From Purshia tridentata (lineage: Eukaryota > Streptophyta > Magnoliopsida > Rosales > Rosaceae): DNA of 64,000 nucleotides. Shown piece by piece: positions 47,680 through 60,883 of this stretch. The stretch lies in NCBI GenBank assembly GCA_003254885.1, contig QANT01008341.1:1-64000 (forward strand). Direction: 5' to 3'. How positions within the stretch are numbered: position 1 is the stretch's first letter; every line of letters starts with the position of its first letter. A model generated the notes under the pieces. It worked only from the letters and a program-made list of their open reading frames with translations, was not told the DNA's origin and searched no databases. A program made the position numbers and the translations under genes.

Positions 47680-50600
47680 GAAGCCAAACTAAATGTCACA
47701 CACTACTTTATTGATAGCTTCCCATCGATAATGAAAGAATAGAGTGGAGCACTTTGTCGTCTCCTGTGTAACATCTAGATTATTCTACAATAATCCTGAG
47801 TGTCGTTAGTGGATACATAGATTTGATACCCACTCGCTTTTTTACCCTAAAACATACCAAGTGTTATAAATCTATCTTATTTATAAAATTATTAAAATCT
47901 TATATACTTATATAAATTGATATACTAGAATAACTCGTGACATATATATCATTTAATTATGATTATATTATTATGACCAACATGATTTTGTCTTATTGAC
48001 GGTTTTAATTTACGATCTAATAATAATATGTTGGACTATATAGCTAGTATGATTATATTTTATGGACTTTGTGGTTTAATAATACATGTGGAAAGGAAAA
48101 ATAAAAACATTATTACGAAACCTAAGTAGCCCCACCAAAAATAGAAGATAGAATGGAACTGGGTTAGGCAAAGGGTAAAGGCAATGGTGGTAAGTAGTTT
48201 TCAGCCACAAAGTGAGTGGGATGTTGAATATGTTCATCAAGAATCTTTGCATGGTTTGGAAATCCACCATCTATTTTGGGACCTTCTTCTTTCTCTATCT
48301 CTCTCTAATAGGCAATAGGGATTGGTCCCCCCCACACACTGACCCATTAGATTTTCCAGGATTTTCTTCCCTGCTTTATATCACCGTTGAAGTCCTTTTT
48401 TTAGATGGACATTGGACAATGTCATTATGGACAATAGGGTGTCACATCAAGTTCAAAGCCTAATCTTCTTGTTCAAGTTTAGGATCTTTAATGGCATAAA
48501 CACATAAAATTTTCTTGTTTTTTAATGGTTACTGAATTATTCACCCTATTAGGGTAGGCTCATCACACTTTCCACATATATTGCATGAAATAACCCAAAC
48601 AATGACTTCGTTGCCACATCTACATGACAATAGCATTTGGTCAAACAATAGCCTATGTAAGTTTCTATACAATAATATTATATGTATCATGTCGGCTATA
48701 CGTAACATCTAATAATAATCACCTAATTATTTTATACAAACTTACAAATATTATTCTACCTTAATTAATTTATTCGGTTTATATATGTACAAGATTAAAG
48801 CATTTTGTTTCTCTCCTTTTCTTTCATGAGAAAACGATAGATTAAAGCTTATCACCCCTCCCATTTTATAAAAGAATTCGAAATATTGGTGATCTACCAA
48901 GAATTATTATATATTGGGTGCACGCAAGTGTGATATGAGGTAAAAAGTTCTTCTAAGTAAGGAATAGACAAATAAATAAAGAACTCAACGAAAGAGCTTT
49001 TCTCATGAAATCACTTTGCAAAGGTCGTACTACAATGATTTGGAACCAACCAATATATCATGAGATTTTTATTTTTTATTTTTATAGAACCATCCTTAAA
49101 ACTTCGGTTGATAATTTTTTTGAGTATGAACGATACTAGTGAAGAGGATTCAAACACAAAATCTTTAGTGCCGCAATAAATACTCTTAATCACTTGATGT
49201 ATAATTTTAAACTTATTATGATTAAATACTAATTTTAAGATAAATTATATCAGATTTTAAAATTTACATATTAAAATATTAAATCAATTTAAGTTAGAAA
49301 TTCAGATGGCAGTGATTTATTTGTATTATTTATTTATTTAAATTCATTGTGAATCTTTTTTATTTTGATCGAATAAGTAAAAAGCAGTGTTATGTCATTT
49401 GTCAAAATCACTTTATATTTAAAATCTGGTAAAATGCTTCTCATATATTTGTAAAAAGAATCTGGATTTTAAAATTATAGAAGTACAAGCTAGCACACCT
49501 GGCAGGACTTGTATAATACCACCTGGAAGGACTCTTGTGGGACGCAGCCAATTTGTCTCTTACATAACAAAATATCTACTATTTTCAACACCTGGCATAA
49601 TACCATGATCCTCGTAGTTAATAATTAGTGCGAGTATACAAATTAATAAAGCTCTGACTTTTGCTTGACGCAAAGTCAACATCATCACTTTGTAACCCAA
49701 CCCATTTAATTAATTAATTAATCACTTTTTGTAAAGAACTAAACCATATTTTATGCAGTAAGTAAGATACTTTCAGCATTCCAGAATTTTCCAACCCAAC
49801 CCCTCAAAGTCCAAAGTTAAGTTGTATGTTGAGATTCTAAGTTATATGTCACAATTTATTACCAATTAATTGTACGAAATAGATAAGTATGTATTTATAT
49901 AGTAAGCTTTATAAAATAAATTTAAAAAAGAAAAAGAAAAAGAAAACTCTTATCAAATAAAAATTAAGAAAAGATAATTGATAAATTAAACATTTTTTGG
50001 TTACTTAATAGAAATTGTTGACATTATGACATATTTAAGTCGAATTTACTTTACTAATTTATTGGGCAGTTGTAAGTTTCTTCTTCCTTAATTAAAGGTA
50101 GGCCTTGGAAGCAGCAAAGCCGAAGTAGAGCGTAGACCCATAGGTGATACAAAAATTGGCAAAGAAAGTAAAAAATTTGTTGTCTGGTATCGTATGGGCT
50201 TAAAAGTTAAAAATAAAAAGAGAAAGGAATTTACTAGAGTGGGAAAGGGAGGTGAGGTGGCAGTGGCAGTGGAAGTGGAAGTGGAAGAGGTTATTCCAAA
50301 TTAAGCAAAAGCCACTTTATGCAGAAAGTGAGATTGATGACCCTTCTTCAGTCATATTTCTCTCCATTATTATAGATGCCACTTGCGCATGCCAATTAAT
50401 GGGTCTGGTCTATCAGCTAAAGCCCAGAGCAGAGACTCAGCTGCACATCCCCATCTGATTGGAGCGTGATGTGCACGACCCTTGCATTGTTAACACTAAT
50501 GGTTTTGCAAGTTGATTCATGCAACTCCAAAGAAGCAACTGTCACCAGCAAACTACTTTTTGTGGGGGTGACTCTTGGGCTACTGAAAGGGTAAATATGA

Positions 50601-52900
50601 GATGAAAGTGATATATCATTTCTAACTACAATCCATAAACATCAACTCCAACATTATAGGAGAGAGAAGGAATGTGAAGGATGCATCATATGATCATAAG
50701 CATAAAGAGTTTGATAGAGATTATGTTCGCATCAAACGTAATTTGTATACATCAATTAATTAAGTTTTCTTCTTAGCTTGGCTTATGTCCTTGAAAAATT
50801 ACCTAAAAATTTCAGATAGAAACAGCTTGTAGGACCATCATGCCCTTGGACTATGAATTTGCACTCCATTATTGTCCACAACTTAATTATTTATATCCAA
50901 TACATATTGACTATGATATCACTGATTAATTTGATATAACAAGTGAACGTGAATTTCTTATTTTTATATATAAATATTAATATTGTTCTTAATTTAACTA
51001 CATAAGTCTAATACACAGTATGAAAAAATTTAAATTGATCGACATATATATTTATTTATGAATCACTTTATAAATAATAGTCAGCTACATAACCCGTATT
51101 TATATATGAATGAACTGCATGCGTTAAAGTAAATCATATATATCATTAATTGATATAATAATATTTATTTATACAAGTGAATTACACCTCCATTAATAGT
51201 CTTCAAATAATTGATTGCTCAACTTTGTTATTTATTTATACATGCACAATATGAAATTATTAATTCACCTAATTAAAGGTAACTTGTAAGCATGTAATTA
51301 TTCACACACTGACACACATATGTTTCTTGCAGATTTGGAAATCTAAAGTAGATTTGCATATCTTCAAAATGCCATGATATTTTACATTTTGGAATGAGAG
51401 AAGTGTGTAAAGGAAACCTAAAGAGTCTTTAAGAGAACAAAGCTGCATCATCATACATAATGAAAATGAAAATGAAAGTTTTGTTTTGGTAAAAAAAGAA
51501 AAGTTGAATAAAACGACACCTACACAGAACAAAAAACACGTCAAATCAAACACCTTTTGTGCAAAATTCAGATCTCTCTTCTTCGTCTCCTTCAAACTTG
51601 ATACGTGGAGGACGGATGTGCCACCCGAGCATGACCTATTTAGCACGAAAAGATTTAACTATTTCATATTTATATAAATAATAAGAAATTCACATTTTCA
51701 AGGAAGCGATTGGCTGCACCAAACCCTAAAATGGTTGAGCAAAGTGTAGCTTCAAAATGGTCTATACCTTTTTGGGGCTGGGGCTGAAACTGGTTAATAG
51801 ACTTCGAAGAGAAGGAATCTGCTGGAACTCAGAAGTGGAACAAACCCTGCCTCGCCCAGTCCCTCATGATGGCTTTGGTCCAAAATAACACTCCAATATC
51901 GGCCCACAAGGGCCCACGAGGACCCAAAGGCCTTTGTCAAGCGTGTCAAGTGGGGTTCCTTTGAAAATGACAATTGGGTCAATATCCATCCCTTTATTCC
52001 TCGTGCTTTTGTTGATTCGGGGTGTTGGTGTTTATCTTAATTGATGCTTTTTAATATCATTTTATTAATATAAAATATGCAAGTTGAAGTTGCTTTCTCC
52101 TTCAAAAACTTTATCCATCTATCTAAACATGTGTGATCATGCTATTGCTTATCTGCATATCTGATTGATGTGTCATTAAAAGATAATCACAATTCCACTT
52201 AAGAACAGAGTTAAAGATAAAGACGAGAATAAAATTTGTTAATAATTTTTGTTGTTGTCAGATTCTTTATTAATGGTTAGATTATAAAAGACTTCTATAT
52301 TATTATGAGTTCTTTTGTTCATCAGAAAAAAGTGATGGTGACTGGTGAATAAAAATAAATTTGTATTATTACCCTTTAAGGAGATGAATAATTTACCCAA
52401 AAAAATGTTAAATTTACAAAGAACTCATAAATAATGAATATATCATCTGCCCAATAATATAGGGAGGGAGGGCTATATATATATATATAAAATAATTGTA
52501 CTCATCCATTACAATTTACAATTTGAAAAATTAATCAGAATGTGTGTCCTTGAGAAATTTGAGTTGTAGTTTGGAACATAGTTAAAAGGAATAATATTGT
52601 AAATCTGTGTAATGCAATTAGTTTTGACGAAGTAATTAGTGGTTACTATACTACAATGGGCTTGTTGTCAGCTTGACATCACGTAAAGCTAATTTGTTGT
52701 ATGAGAGGCTTTTCACCGAAGCTAGACAGCGACGGCTAATGCAATCCTGTTGGCCCATTTGCATAGGTGGACACGGCATCTGTGAATCAAATCCCCCAAA
52801 AGTCCCTAATAAAACAATAAACATTGAAATGTTTAAAAAAATTATGGGAGAAAGAAGAGAGAATCTATGCTATGGTGAGTATTGATAACCGAAGACAAGG
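47680..52900. other. 5.2-kb AT-rich gene-poor region
   Basis: Scanning both strands I see no exon series, RNA gene or complete transposon. It contains A/T-rich stretches, a (TA)n run near 52475-52490, a GGCAGTGGCAGTGGAAGTGG minisatellite near 50256-50289 and scattered short open frames without domains. Much of it may be distal promoter for the SMXL gene or decayed repeats. Confidence 0.5.
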
Positions 52901-52962
52901 CCCCACCTAACAACATCCATGGCAGCTGCTAGTGTTGGTAGAGGCGCAGCATTGAGCAACAC

Positions 52963-52990
52963 TCTCAGTCTCAGTCTCAGTCTCAGTCTC
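52963..52990. repeat. (TCTCAG)n hexanucleotide microsatellite
   Basis: About four to five perfect units lie roughly 250 bases before the SMXL ATG, probably in the 5' UTR or proximal promoter. Confidence 0.85.
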
Positions 52991-53238
52991 ACCACCACCA
53001 AACAAATCTCTCTCTTTCTCTCCATATACTCACTCCCCAATCCATCATCATCCTCCTCCCTTTTCATTGCTTAATTTATTCTAAAGCTTTTCTCAGTAAT
53101 AAATATATTTTCCATTTTTTATTGCTTCGCCCACACGCTCACACCCTCAAAATCGCTATTTCTTTATATTAATAATAGCTGCGGCTGCGGCTGCCGCTGC
53201 CGTGCGTGCGTATATTTATTACTGTACGCTAGCCGGCG

Positions 53239-56200
53239 ATGCCGACGCCGGTAAGCGCAGCGAGGCAATGCTTGACAGAGGAGGCGGCACGTGCTTTGGA
53301 TGATGCCGTGACAGTAGCTCGTCGCCGGAGTCACGCGCAGACCACGTCGCTCCACGCCGTATCCGCCTTGCTGGCCCTGCCGTCCTCGGCCCTCCGCGAC
53401 GCTTGCGCACGAGCCCGGAGCAGCGCGTACTCCCCACGCCTCCAGTTCCGGGCGCTGGAGCTCTCGGTCGGAGTCTCCCTGGACCGGTTGCCGACGTCCA
53501 AGGCCCAGGAGGAGCCGCCGGTCTCCAACTCTCTCATGGCCGCTATCAAGCGGTCGCAGGCGAACCAGCGGAGGCACCCGGAGAGCTTCCACTTGCAGCA
53601 GATTTACAACCAGCAGCAAACGCCGTCGCTTTTGAAGGTCGAGCTCAAGCACTTCATTTTGTCGATTTTGGACGACCCGATTGTGAGTCGGGTCTTAGGG
53701 GAGGCCGGGTTTCGGAGCTGTGATATAAAGCTCGCGGTTGTTCACCCCCCGGTGACGCAAGCGTCGACCCGGTTTCCGCGGACCCGGTGCCCGCCCATTT
53801 TCTTGTGCAATTTAACGGATTCGGACCCTGCTCGTCCGGGTTTCAGCTTCCCCTTTTCTGGATTCGAAGATAGGGACGAGAATTGTAGACGAATCGGCGA
53901 CATTTTGGCCAGAAAGAGCCGGAAAAATCCTTTACTAATCGGCGTGTGTGCGAGTGAAGCTCTCAGGAGCTTCACTGAGGCTGTACAGAAAGGCAAAGGA
54001 GGGCTGTTACCGGCCGAAATCAATGGCGTCTGTGTAGTCGACGTTGAAAAAGAGATTTCCGAGTTTGTTGTAAATGGTGGGAGTGAAGAGAAGATGGGTA
54101 TCAAGTTTAAGGAGGTGGGTCACATGGCTGAGCATTGCTCTGGAGCTGGAGCTGGAGTTGGTGTTATTGTCAACTTGGGTGAATTGAAGGCTTTAGTGGG
54201 TGAGGGTGTGGTGGACGATGCTGTGAGCTTGTTGGTGTTGCAATTGAAGAGCTTGTTGGAGCTTCACAGTGGGAAATTGTGGTTGATTGGCGTGGCGGCG
54301 AGTGAGGAAATCTATATGAAGCTTTTTGCTCGCTTTCCGACCATTGAGAAGGATTGGGATCTTCATCTACTTCCCATTACTTCTTCTAAGGCTTCAGTGG
54401 AAGGAGTTTACTCCAAATCCTGGTGGTGCTCCAACTCTAGTTTGTGTTTTTTTGTTAATTTATCAACTTGTTAGTGCCAATGCTCTAAATATTTTTATGC
54501 GGGTGAAGCTTAATGTGTCTAAACTTGCTTGCAATTATAAATTCATTATGGTTCTGAGTTTAATATGCAAAAATTGGATGTTGGTCGAGAAAAAACAAGT
54601 ATTGCTGGATTTTTTAAGGGGGTTGCAAGTATTGCTTGATTTCATCACTCTTGTTTTAGGCTCTAAAATTTTCCTTTCAATGGGATATGATGCAAAATTT
54701 ACTATCAGTCTTATATAAAAAAAAGAAGGTAATTTACTACTTTCAGAGTGAGATTATTTAATCCATATATGTATATGTGTGTGTGTCTGTACCTTTTGCT
54801 GTACAAGTTGTGTATGCATACAAACATGCATGCATGCATGTATATGTATGTTTCAAGGCATACACTTTAGCGTCTGACTGTTTTGTGCCCGTTGGATCTC
54901 ACAGTTCCATGCTCATGATATACTTACAGCTTGATGGGGTCCTTCGTTCCATTTGGGGGATTCTTTTCTGGACCGTCCGACTTTAAAATTCCATTGAGCT
55001 GCACAAAGCAATCTTCTAGACGTTGTCATCTGTGCACAGAGAAGTATGAGCAAGAAGTTGCGTCTATTCCGAAAGTAGGATCAACAATTTCAATAGCTGA
55101 TCAGTGCTCAGAAAGTTTGCCTTCATGGTTGCAAAAGGCTGAACTTGACACTGGCAAGGGAATGGATCTAGGAAAGGTGTGTAATCCCTTCGAAGTTTAA
55201 TTCTATTGCTCAAGTTGCCATAAAGTTTGTGCACACAAGCATGCTTTCACGCACATACACATGAAGTTTAACAATCATGTTTCTCGTAACTGGTTGGAAT
55301 TTTAAACTGTGAGCTGTAATTCGTTGAATAAATTATGACAATATTTGTGTAAGAATGTTCTTCATTATTCAGTGCAGACCAAAGATGATAAAACAACTTT
55401 CAATGCTACGGCATCAGGACTGCACAAAAAATGGAATGATATCTGCCAACGAAGTCATCACACTCAACCATTCCCTAAACTGGACATTTATCAAGCTGGG
55501 TCCCAAGTTGCATCAGCTGAGGGTTCTCGAGTCGTTGAGGATAGAAAAGAAAGCAGTGGTGAAGATTCATCTCTAAATGAAAACCGATGTGCAAATCAAT
55601 ATCACTTCCTGACTATGGACATGCAAAAGAATTGTCTGTCAAAACAGAACTTACCGATGCAAGTAATTTCTGATGCTGAGAATGCTAGTCCCCAGTCTGA
55701 GCTATTGGTAAAAGATTCAAAGGGTCAGAAACGTGATTTGGGGAGCCCCTGCCATTCTCCTTACCCTATCCACAGCGTGAATCTTCCCACTGATCACACA
55801 TCATCTTCGTCTGTCACTTCAGTGACTACAGATTTGGGATTGGGAACATTTTATGCATCAACTAGTCAGGGACCAAGAAGTCCTAAATTGCAAGATCATA
55901 AAGAGCATCTCCAACGCATCTCCGGTTCACTTTCTGCTGAATATGATGCATTTAGTGAGAATAGTTCACACCAGATAGCCCAGTCCTCTTCCTGCTCTGG
56001 ATCTAATTTTGGAGGGCAGTTTGATCCAAGAGATATCAAATCACTTAGGAGAGCTCTCACAGAAAAGGTTGGCTGGCAAGATGAAGCCATATCCACTATT
56101 AGTCAAACTATATCCCGTTGCAGATCTGGTGGTGGAAGGAATCGGGGTTCAAAACTCAGAGGAGATATATGGCTGACTTTGATCGGACCTGATCAAGTCG

Positions 56201-57273
56201 GAAAGAAGAAAATTGCTTTAGCACTTGCTGAGATAATGTTTGGCACCCGGGAAAGCCTAATCTCTGTTGATCTTGGATCCCAAGATAAGGGTTGCCAATC
56301 AGACTCGATTTTCCATTGTGAAGACCTAGACGATTATGATGTGAGGTTTAGGGGCAAGACGGCTGTTGATTATGTTGCAGGGGAGTTAAGCAGGAGACCC
56401 CATTCAGTGGTCTTCCTTGAAAATGTAGATAAGGCCGACTTTCTGGCCCAGAGTAACTTGTCCCAGGCCATTAGAACTGGCAAGTTGCCTGATTCTCATG
56501 GGAGAGAAATCAGCATTAACAACATAATGTTTGTGACGACAGCCTCTGCTATCATAAAGGGCAGCAAAAATCGCTATTTAGAGAATGAACCCCTTAAATT
56601 TTCGGAAGAGGTAGTACTTGCCGCCAAGAGATGTCAAATGCAAATACTGAATTTTGGGGATGCCAGCCAAAGCAAGGGCATGAATGTGAGGATTGCACCG
56701 AGAGAAGGAGCCTCAAAACCATCATCTGTAAATAAAAGAAAGCTTACTGACACCATTGCCTCCATAGAGCAAACCTCTGAATTACAGAAACGGGCTAACA
56801 AGGCGTCGAGGTCTTTTCTTGATTTGAATCTGCCCCTAGAGGAGATAGATGAGAGCATGAACTCTGGAGATTTTGACAGTGACTCCATCTCTGAAAACTC
56901 AGAAGCTTGGTTGGAAGATTTCCTTGATAAAGTGGATGAAAAAGTGGTCTTGAAGCCATTTGATTTTGATGCACTTGCTGAGAAAATTGTAAAGGAAATC
57001 AATGATGAATGTAAGAAAATCTTTGGGCCTGGGGTTCATCTGGAGATTGATTTTGGAGTCATGGTGCAAATACTTGCAGCTGGTTGGTTGTCAGACAGAA
57101 AGAAAGCTGTAGAGGAGTGGGTTCAACAGGTCCTCTGCAGAAGCTTTGTTGAAGCACGCCAGAAGTGCCATCTCACAGCACACTCCAAAATAAAATTGGT
57201 TGCTGGCGGAACCCTTTCTGCGGAAGAGCAAACTGCCGGTGCTTGCCTTCCGGCTAGAATTAGTCTGAACTAA
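53239..57273 (+). CDS. SMAX1-LIKE (SMXL6/7/8, D53-type) strigolactone signalling repressor
   Basis: Three exons, 53239-54422, 54930-55176 and 55378-57273, give 1108 aa. The protein is ClpB-like. A double Clp-N region occupies about 1-170 (ALDDAVTVARRRSHAQTTSLH). A first, degenerate ATPase domain starts near 205 (FPFSGFEDRDENCRRIGDIL). The second has a P-loop-like GPDQVGKK at 747-754. FRGKT at 801-805 is the motif needed for strigolactone-triggered, D14-MAX2-dependent degradation in D53/SMXL6-8. LDLNLP at 958-963 is an EAR motif that recruits TOPLESS co-repressors. These proteins repress strigolactone responses such as shoot-branching control in the nucleus and are destroyed when the hormone is perceived. 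The exon 1 donor (TG|GTGGTG) gives a Cys at the junction before LMGSFVPFGGFF. Presence of FRGKT separates it from SMXL3/4/5. The Arabidopsis neighbour pair SMXL6-S18 is also present here. Confidence 0.93.
54766..54855. repeat. Microsatellites in SMXL intron 1
   Basis: A short (TG)n run and an alternating CATGCATG tract lie in the intron between exons 1 and 2. Confidence 0.7.
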
Positions 57274-58445
57274 TTTTTTCTGACTCTGCTTTTTGCAAGT
57301 ACATGTATACCGTAGCTTTTAGCCTATAGCATTTAGCATTGGAAAAGCCTTGTTTTTCTAATCGCTCTTATAATTTTTTGGGTAAATCATTTTATGTTGT
57401 ATCGACTTCTTTATAAGAATGTACATGTTCCCTTGATCTACAATAGTCAGTTGTATAACTTGTATTGTATATTGTCTGTTTCTTAATCTCATATTCTCAT
57501 TTATCAACATAAAGTAATTTCTTCATAGGAAAGATCGACCAACACATGGGGCAAGAAGAAGAACAAAAACAAATTACGGCCCAAAAGTCAAAATAGATTC
57601 TTATTATTTAACCCTGTTTTTCGGTTCTAACGTTTTAGCTTACCAATCATAGAAGGTTAGATGCTCAAATTTGCAGCAATTTTTAGAGTCCACAAGGGAA
57701 ATTCCTTCCTCTGCTTGGACAGAGAATAGAACTAAGTTATTGCACCGTCACATAGGCTTAATCTGTTGGGCTTCACAAATCGTTCAAGGAGGTGAGCCCA
57801 TAAATTGTGTCACTGGGCCTCTTTGATTAATGTTCCTTTTTTGTGTGTCAACAGCCTCTTACATATTGCTACATCATTTGAGATCTAATACAGTAATACT
57901 GCTTTTCTACATATAGCTGTGACACCTTCCCACTAGTACAAGAAAATTGTCCATTTTTCCTGAATTCAGATCATCTAACTTTCCACATAGAATATAATTT
58001 CCTTACTTTATGAAAAGTAAAAACCAACATTTGAAATGTGAAAGCAAAGTGATTGTAATGTCCACTTTATGAAAAAGAAGAACAATTGAGTTTGCCTTTT
58101 TTAGATGGTTTTCTTGATAACATTAGAAAATAATTCATATGCAGCCAATTTGATCTTCTAAATAAACTTCTTCTTTCTTTATCAAGAAAAATGTGATATT
58201 GATTGATTTTTGTTTTCTTTGTATTTGATGTTATTGTGTAAGTAACACCAAGTAAATCCCAAATTAAATCTATAATATTTAATTTCGTTATTAAAACTAT
58301 TATAAAAATAAAAAAACTGTTATTCACATTTTTTACTATCCTCTGCAAGTGCAGTCACACTTTTCAATATTTTATAAAAATAAGAATGACTTACCATAAA
58401 AAAATATTAAAGAAAGACAAATTCTTACATACAACAAGTATAGCA
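57274..58445. other. SMXL 3' flank and AT-rich spacer
   Basis: Presumed 3' UTR to about 57500, then AT-rich sequence. At 57931-57946 the sequence CACTAGTACAAGAAAA resembles a CACTA transposon end, but no matching inverted end was found nearby. Confidence 0.4.
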
Positions 58446-58721
58446 CATAAAAAAATTATAATGAAAGCAAAATGTATATACAAATAATAATAATAATAAT
58501 TTTTCCATTGTTATAACATTGAATAAGAGCCAAAAACATGCACCGTCCTTTGTTGTAACATTGAATAAGAATATTAAACTTTTGATGCTGATAAGGAGAC
58601 ATAAAAAAATTATAATGAAAGCAAAATGTATATAAAAATAATAATAATAATAATTTTTCCATTGTTATAACATTGAATAAGAGCCAAATAAGAATATTAA
58701 ACTTTTGATGCTGATAAGGAG
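58446..58721. repeat. Tandem duplication, 154 bp and 122 bp copies
   Basis: Copy 1 (58446-58599) and copy 2 (58600-58721) abut. Both start with CATAAAAAAATTATAATG, include an (AAT)n run and end TTTTGATGCTGATAAGGAG. Copy 1 itself contains a second partial repeat of TTGTAACATTGAATAAGA, which copy 2 lacks, suggesting nested slippage events. Confidence 0.85.
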
Positions 58722-58923
58722 GAATTAGTGTGATCATACACAGAAAATGTCTCTTTCCATCAAAGAAAATGACACCAAATGATAATGACCTAGCTTTTTT
58801 TTCCCCCCCAAACTGCTTTTCTTATTTCATGGAACCCATTTTCCTCATATCTTACATGCAATCTTTGATGTCGTTTACACCTTGGTGGGGTCGTATTTGA
58901 GCATACCCCCATTGACTTTTCAA

Positions 58924-59163
58924 TCAGAATGACTCAATGCTTTTTCTTTCAGCGTCCATAGTCAAATTTGGCTTTCTCTGGGACACAATCTCAACCGTTG
59001 GATCGTCTATTGTATTGTACATGAGGAAGACCATCCGATTGTCTGTGTTGGAAGTTGGAAAATTTTCTCTTGAAAAGTAGTACCAAGAAGCTGAGTCTTT
59101 CTGGTTATCCACATATTCATAAATTGTCGCTTTGTCCTTGTCTTGGAGCTTAAATTCATATTC
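58924..59163 (-). pseudogene. Orphan exon-like open fragment, product unknown
   Basis: On the minus strand an 80-codon block follows a good acceptor (GAAGAAAGCAG) and ends in TGA. It reads like real protein (for example YVDNQKDSASWYYFSRENF and MVFLMYNTIDDPTVEIV), with higher complexity than the surrounding AT-rich sequence. I do not recognise the family and find no convincing upstream exons. It may be the last exon of a decayed gene or a transposed gene fragment. Confidence 0.35.
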
Positions 59164-60169
59164 CTGCTTTCTTCAATATAATATTTTTGGTTCATGCCCA
59201 TAAATTTAATATCCAATAGCTCTTGAAAAGTTTAAACAATGATAAAAAATAATAATGAAGGGTTCCATCTAAATTAGAATTTGCTTCCAAAACTTTCACA
59301 AGTATTGCTCTGCCCAATCGTTATTTGCATATTATTCTTTGTGGATTTTGGAGAATCTATTGAGACATGCTACCTATATCACTATATCTTATATATCCTA
59401 TATTTCAAAACTCTAATAGTAACAAAAGCATTTGCATCATATGGGGTTCATGGTAGCCAAATTCGAATTTAAAAATTTGTGTGATATTTTTTTTGATTCA
59501 TATTTGATAAATATATTTTTCCTTTTATGAGAAGGAGAATATAATATTATCACAAAAAAGAAGAAGATATGATTGCAAATTTGCACCGAGTGGAATTCGA
59601 AAAAGAAAATTAATAAATCATATCCCCACAATTGTAGACTTCTGTTGTTTATTTATTTAAGCAAATGATAATATTGAACTTTATCCTAGTATCACTTTTA
59701 AACTTATTTTTTTGAATTCAATAGTTCTTGAATTTTTATTTATGTATCACTTAAGTTTATTCTGTTAATACTATCCATTTTTTATATTAATTTTAGTCAC
59801 GTGTCATCACTTAAGTATATTTCATTAATACTATTCATTTTCTGTCAATTTTAGTTACGTCTCAAGCATATAAGCTATTTTAAAAGATAAAATTAGTAAC
59901 TCATCTTCTCTTAACGTGATATATATGATTAAAATTGAAGAAAAAGAATAAATAAAATTGACCAAATAAACTAAAGTGATACATATGTAAAAGTTTGTAC
60001 ACTGTATGATTCAAAAAATAAATTCATTTGTCAAAGCAATATTTGAGATAAAGTTGGAGCATCATTATAATTAACTTATTTATTTTTTGGTCTGAATGAA
60101 TACAATGGGTAGACTTTTCCCAATTAATTGACGTCATTAATCGCACCAAGAATTCAAATTTGTTTGCAG

Positions 60170-60234
60170 GCGAAACAGAGCCTTCCAGAAACCATCAAAC
60201 GCTCTTCATTCGCCGATGGCTTCGAGGATTACAA
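60170..60234 (+). pseudogene. Isolated exon-like fragment in the TZF upstream region
   Basis: A strong acceptor (TTGTTTGCAG) precedes an open block reading AKQSLPETIKRSSFADG and continuing to a donor-like AAA|GTGAGC. The frame stays open to a TAA near 60346 if not spliced. No family recognised, and no partner exons were found within about 1 kb. Confidence 0.25.
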
Positions 60235-60556
60235 AGTGAGCATTGTGCACCAATGTCCAACTCAAAATAGAGATCGTGACACGCTGTCTCCACCCAACAC
60301 TATGACAGAGAAATCCGCATGGTTGAACAAACTTCGCGTCCAATAATCGTCGCCAGTCACGTAGATTTAGTGACGGGCAGTAGTGGTAGCATGATGGGGT
60401 AGCGAATTAGTTCGCCTTTTATCGCAACTCACAGACGGTGCTGGTGCGCACACGTCAGCCACCAAAGACAAAAAGGCGTAAAGCGTGAAAATGAAAAAAA
60501 CCGGAATCTGAATACCTCACAGAACTTTTGCTGAGGTCTGTTCCAGAGGATTACTG

Positions 60557-60566
60557 ACACGTGGCA
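60557..60566. promoter_or_regulatory. ABRE/G-box-like ACACGTGGCA upstream of the TZF gene
   Basis: This matches the abscisic-acid response element core (ACGTGGC). It lies about 330 bases before the presumed 5' UTR intron. A TTGACT W-box core follows near 60735. RR-TZF genes of this type are commonly induced by salt, ABA and elicitors, which fits, but the binding is inferred. Confidence 0.45.
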
Positions 60567-60883
60567 ATCCATCACTCGGAGGCGGTTTGATATTAAAAAC
60601 TTTGGGACCCACCCGAATTTTAAAAGATTTAACATTTTGGGTTTTATGGAAAGAAATCAAGAAACAAAGAAAAAGAAAGTTGGGGCGGAGACGAAGGAGA
60701 CAGAGGGGGTAGCTTCATAGTCATTGGCTCGTCTTTGACTCAAAACATAAAACCCACAAAGGAAGAGAGGAAAAGTCTCTCTCTCAAAGTCTCTCTGTGG
60801 CTTTAGTTTGGTCGCGTAATTAAAGAAGAGGGCTTGGTTTCTGAGCCCTCTCTGGGTTCTACTACTTCTCTTAATTCTCTAAA

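Noticed and set aside
50252-50458. 68-codon frame with WQWQWKWKWK start
   Set aside because: The start is a translated GGCAGTGGAAGTGG minisatellite; the rest lacks any domain.
53164-53652. Minus-strand Arg/Leu-rich open frame at the SMXL start
   Set aside because: Shadow of the GC-rich first exon of SMXL.
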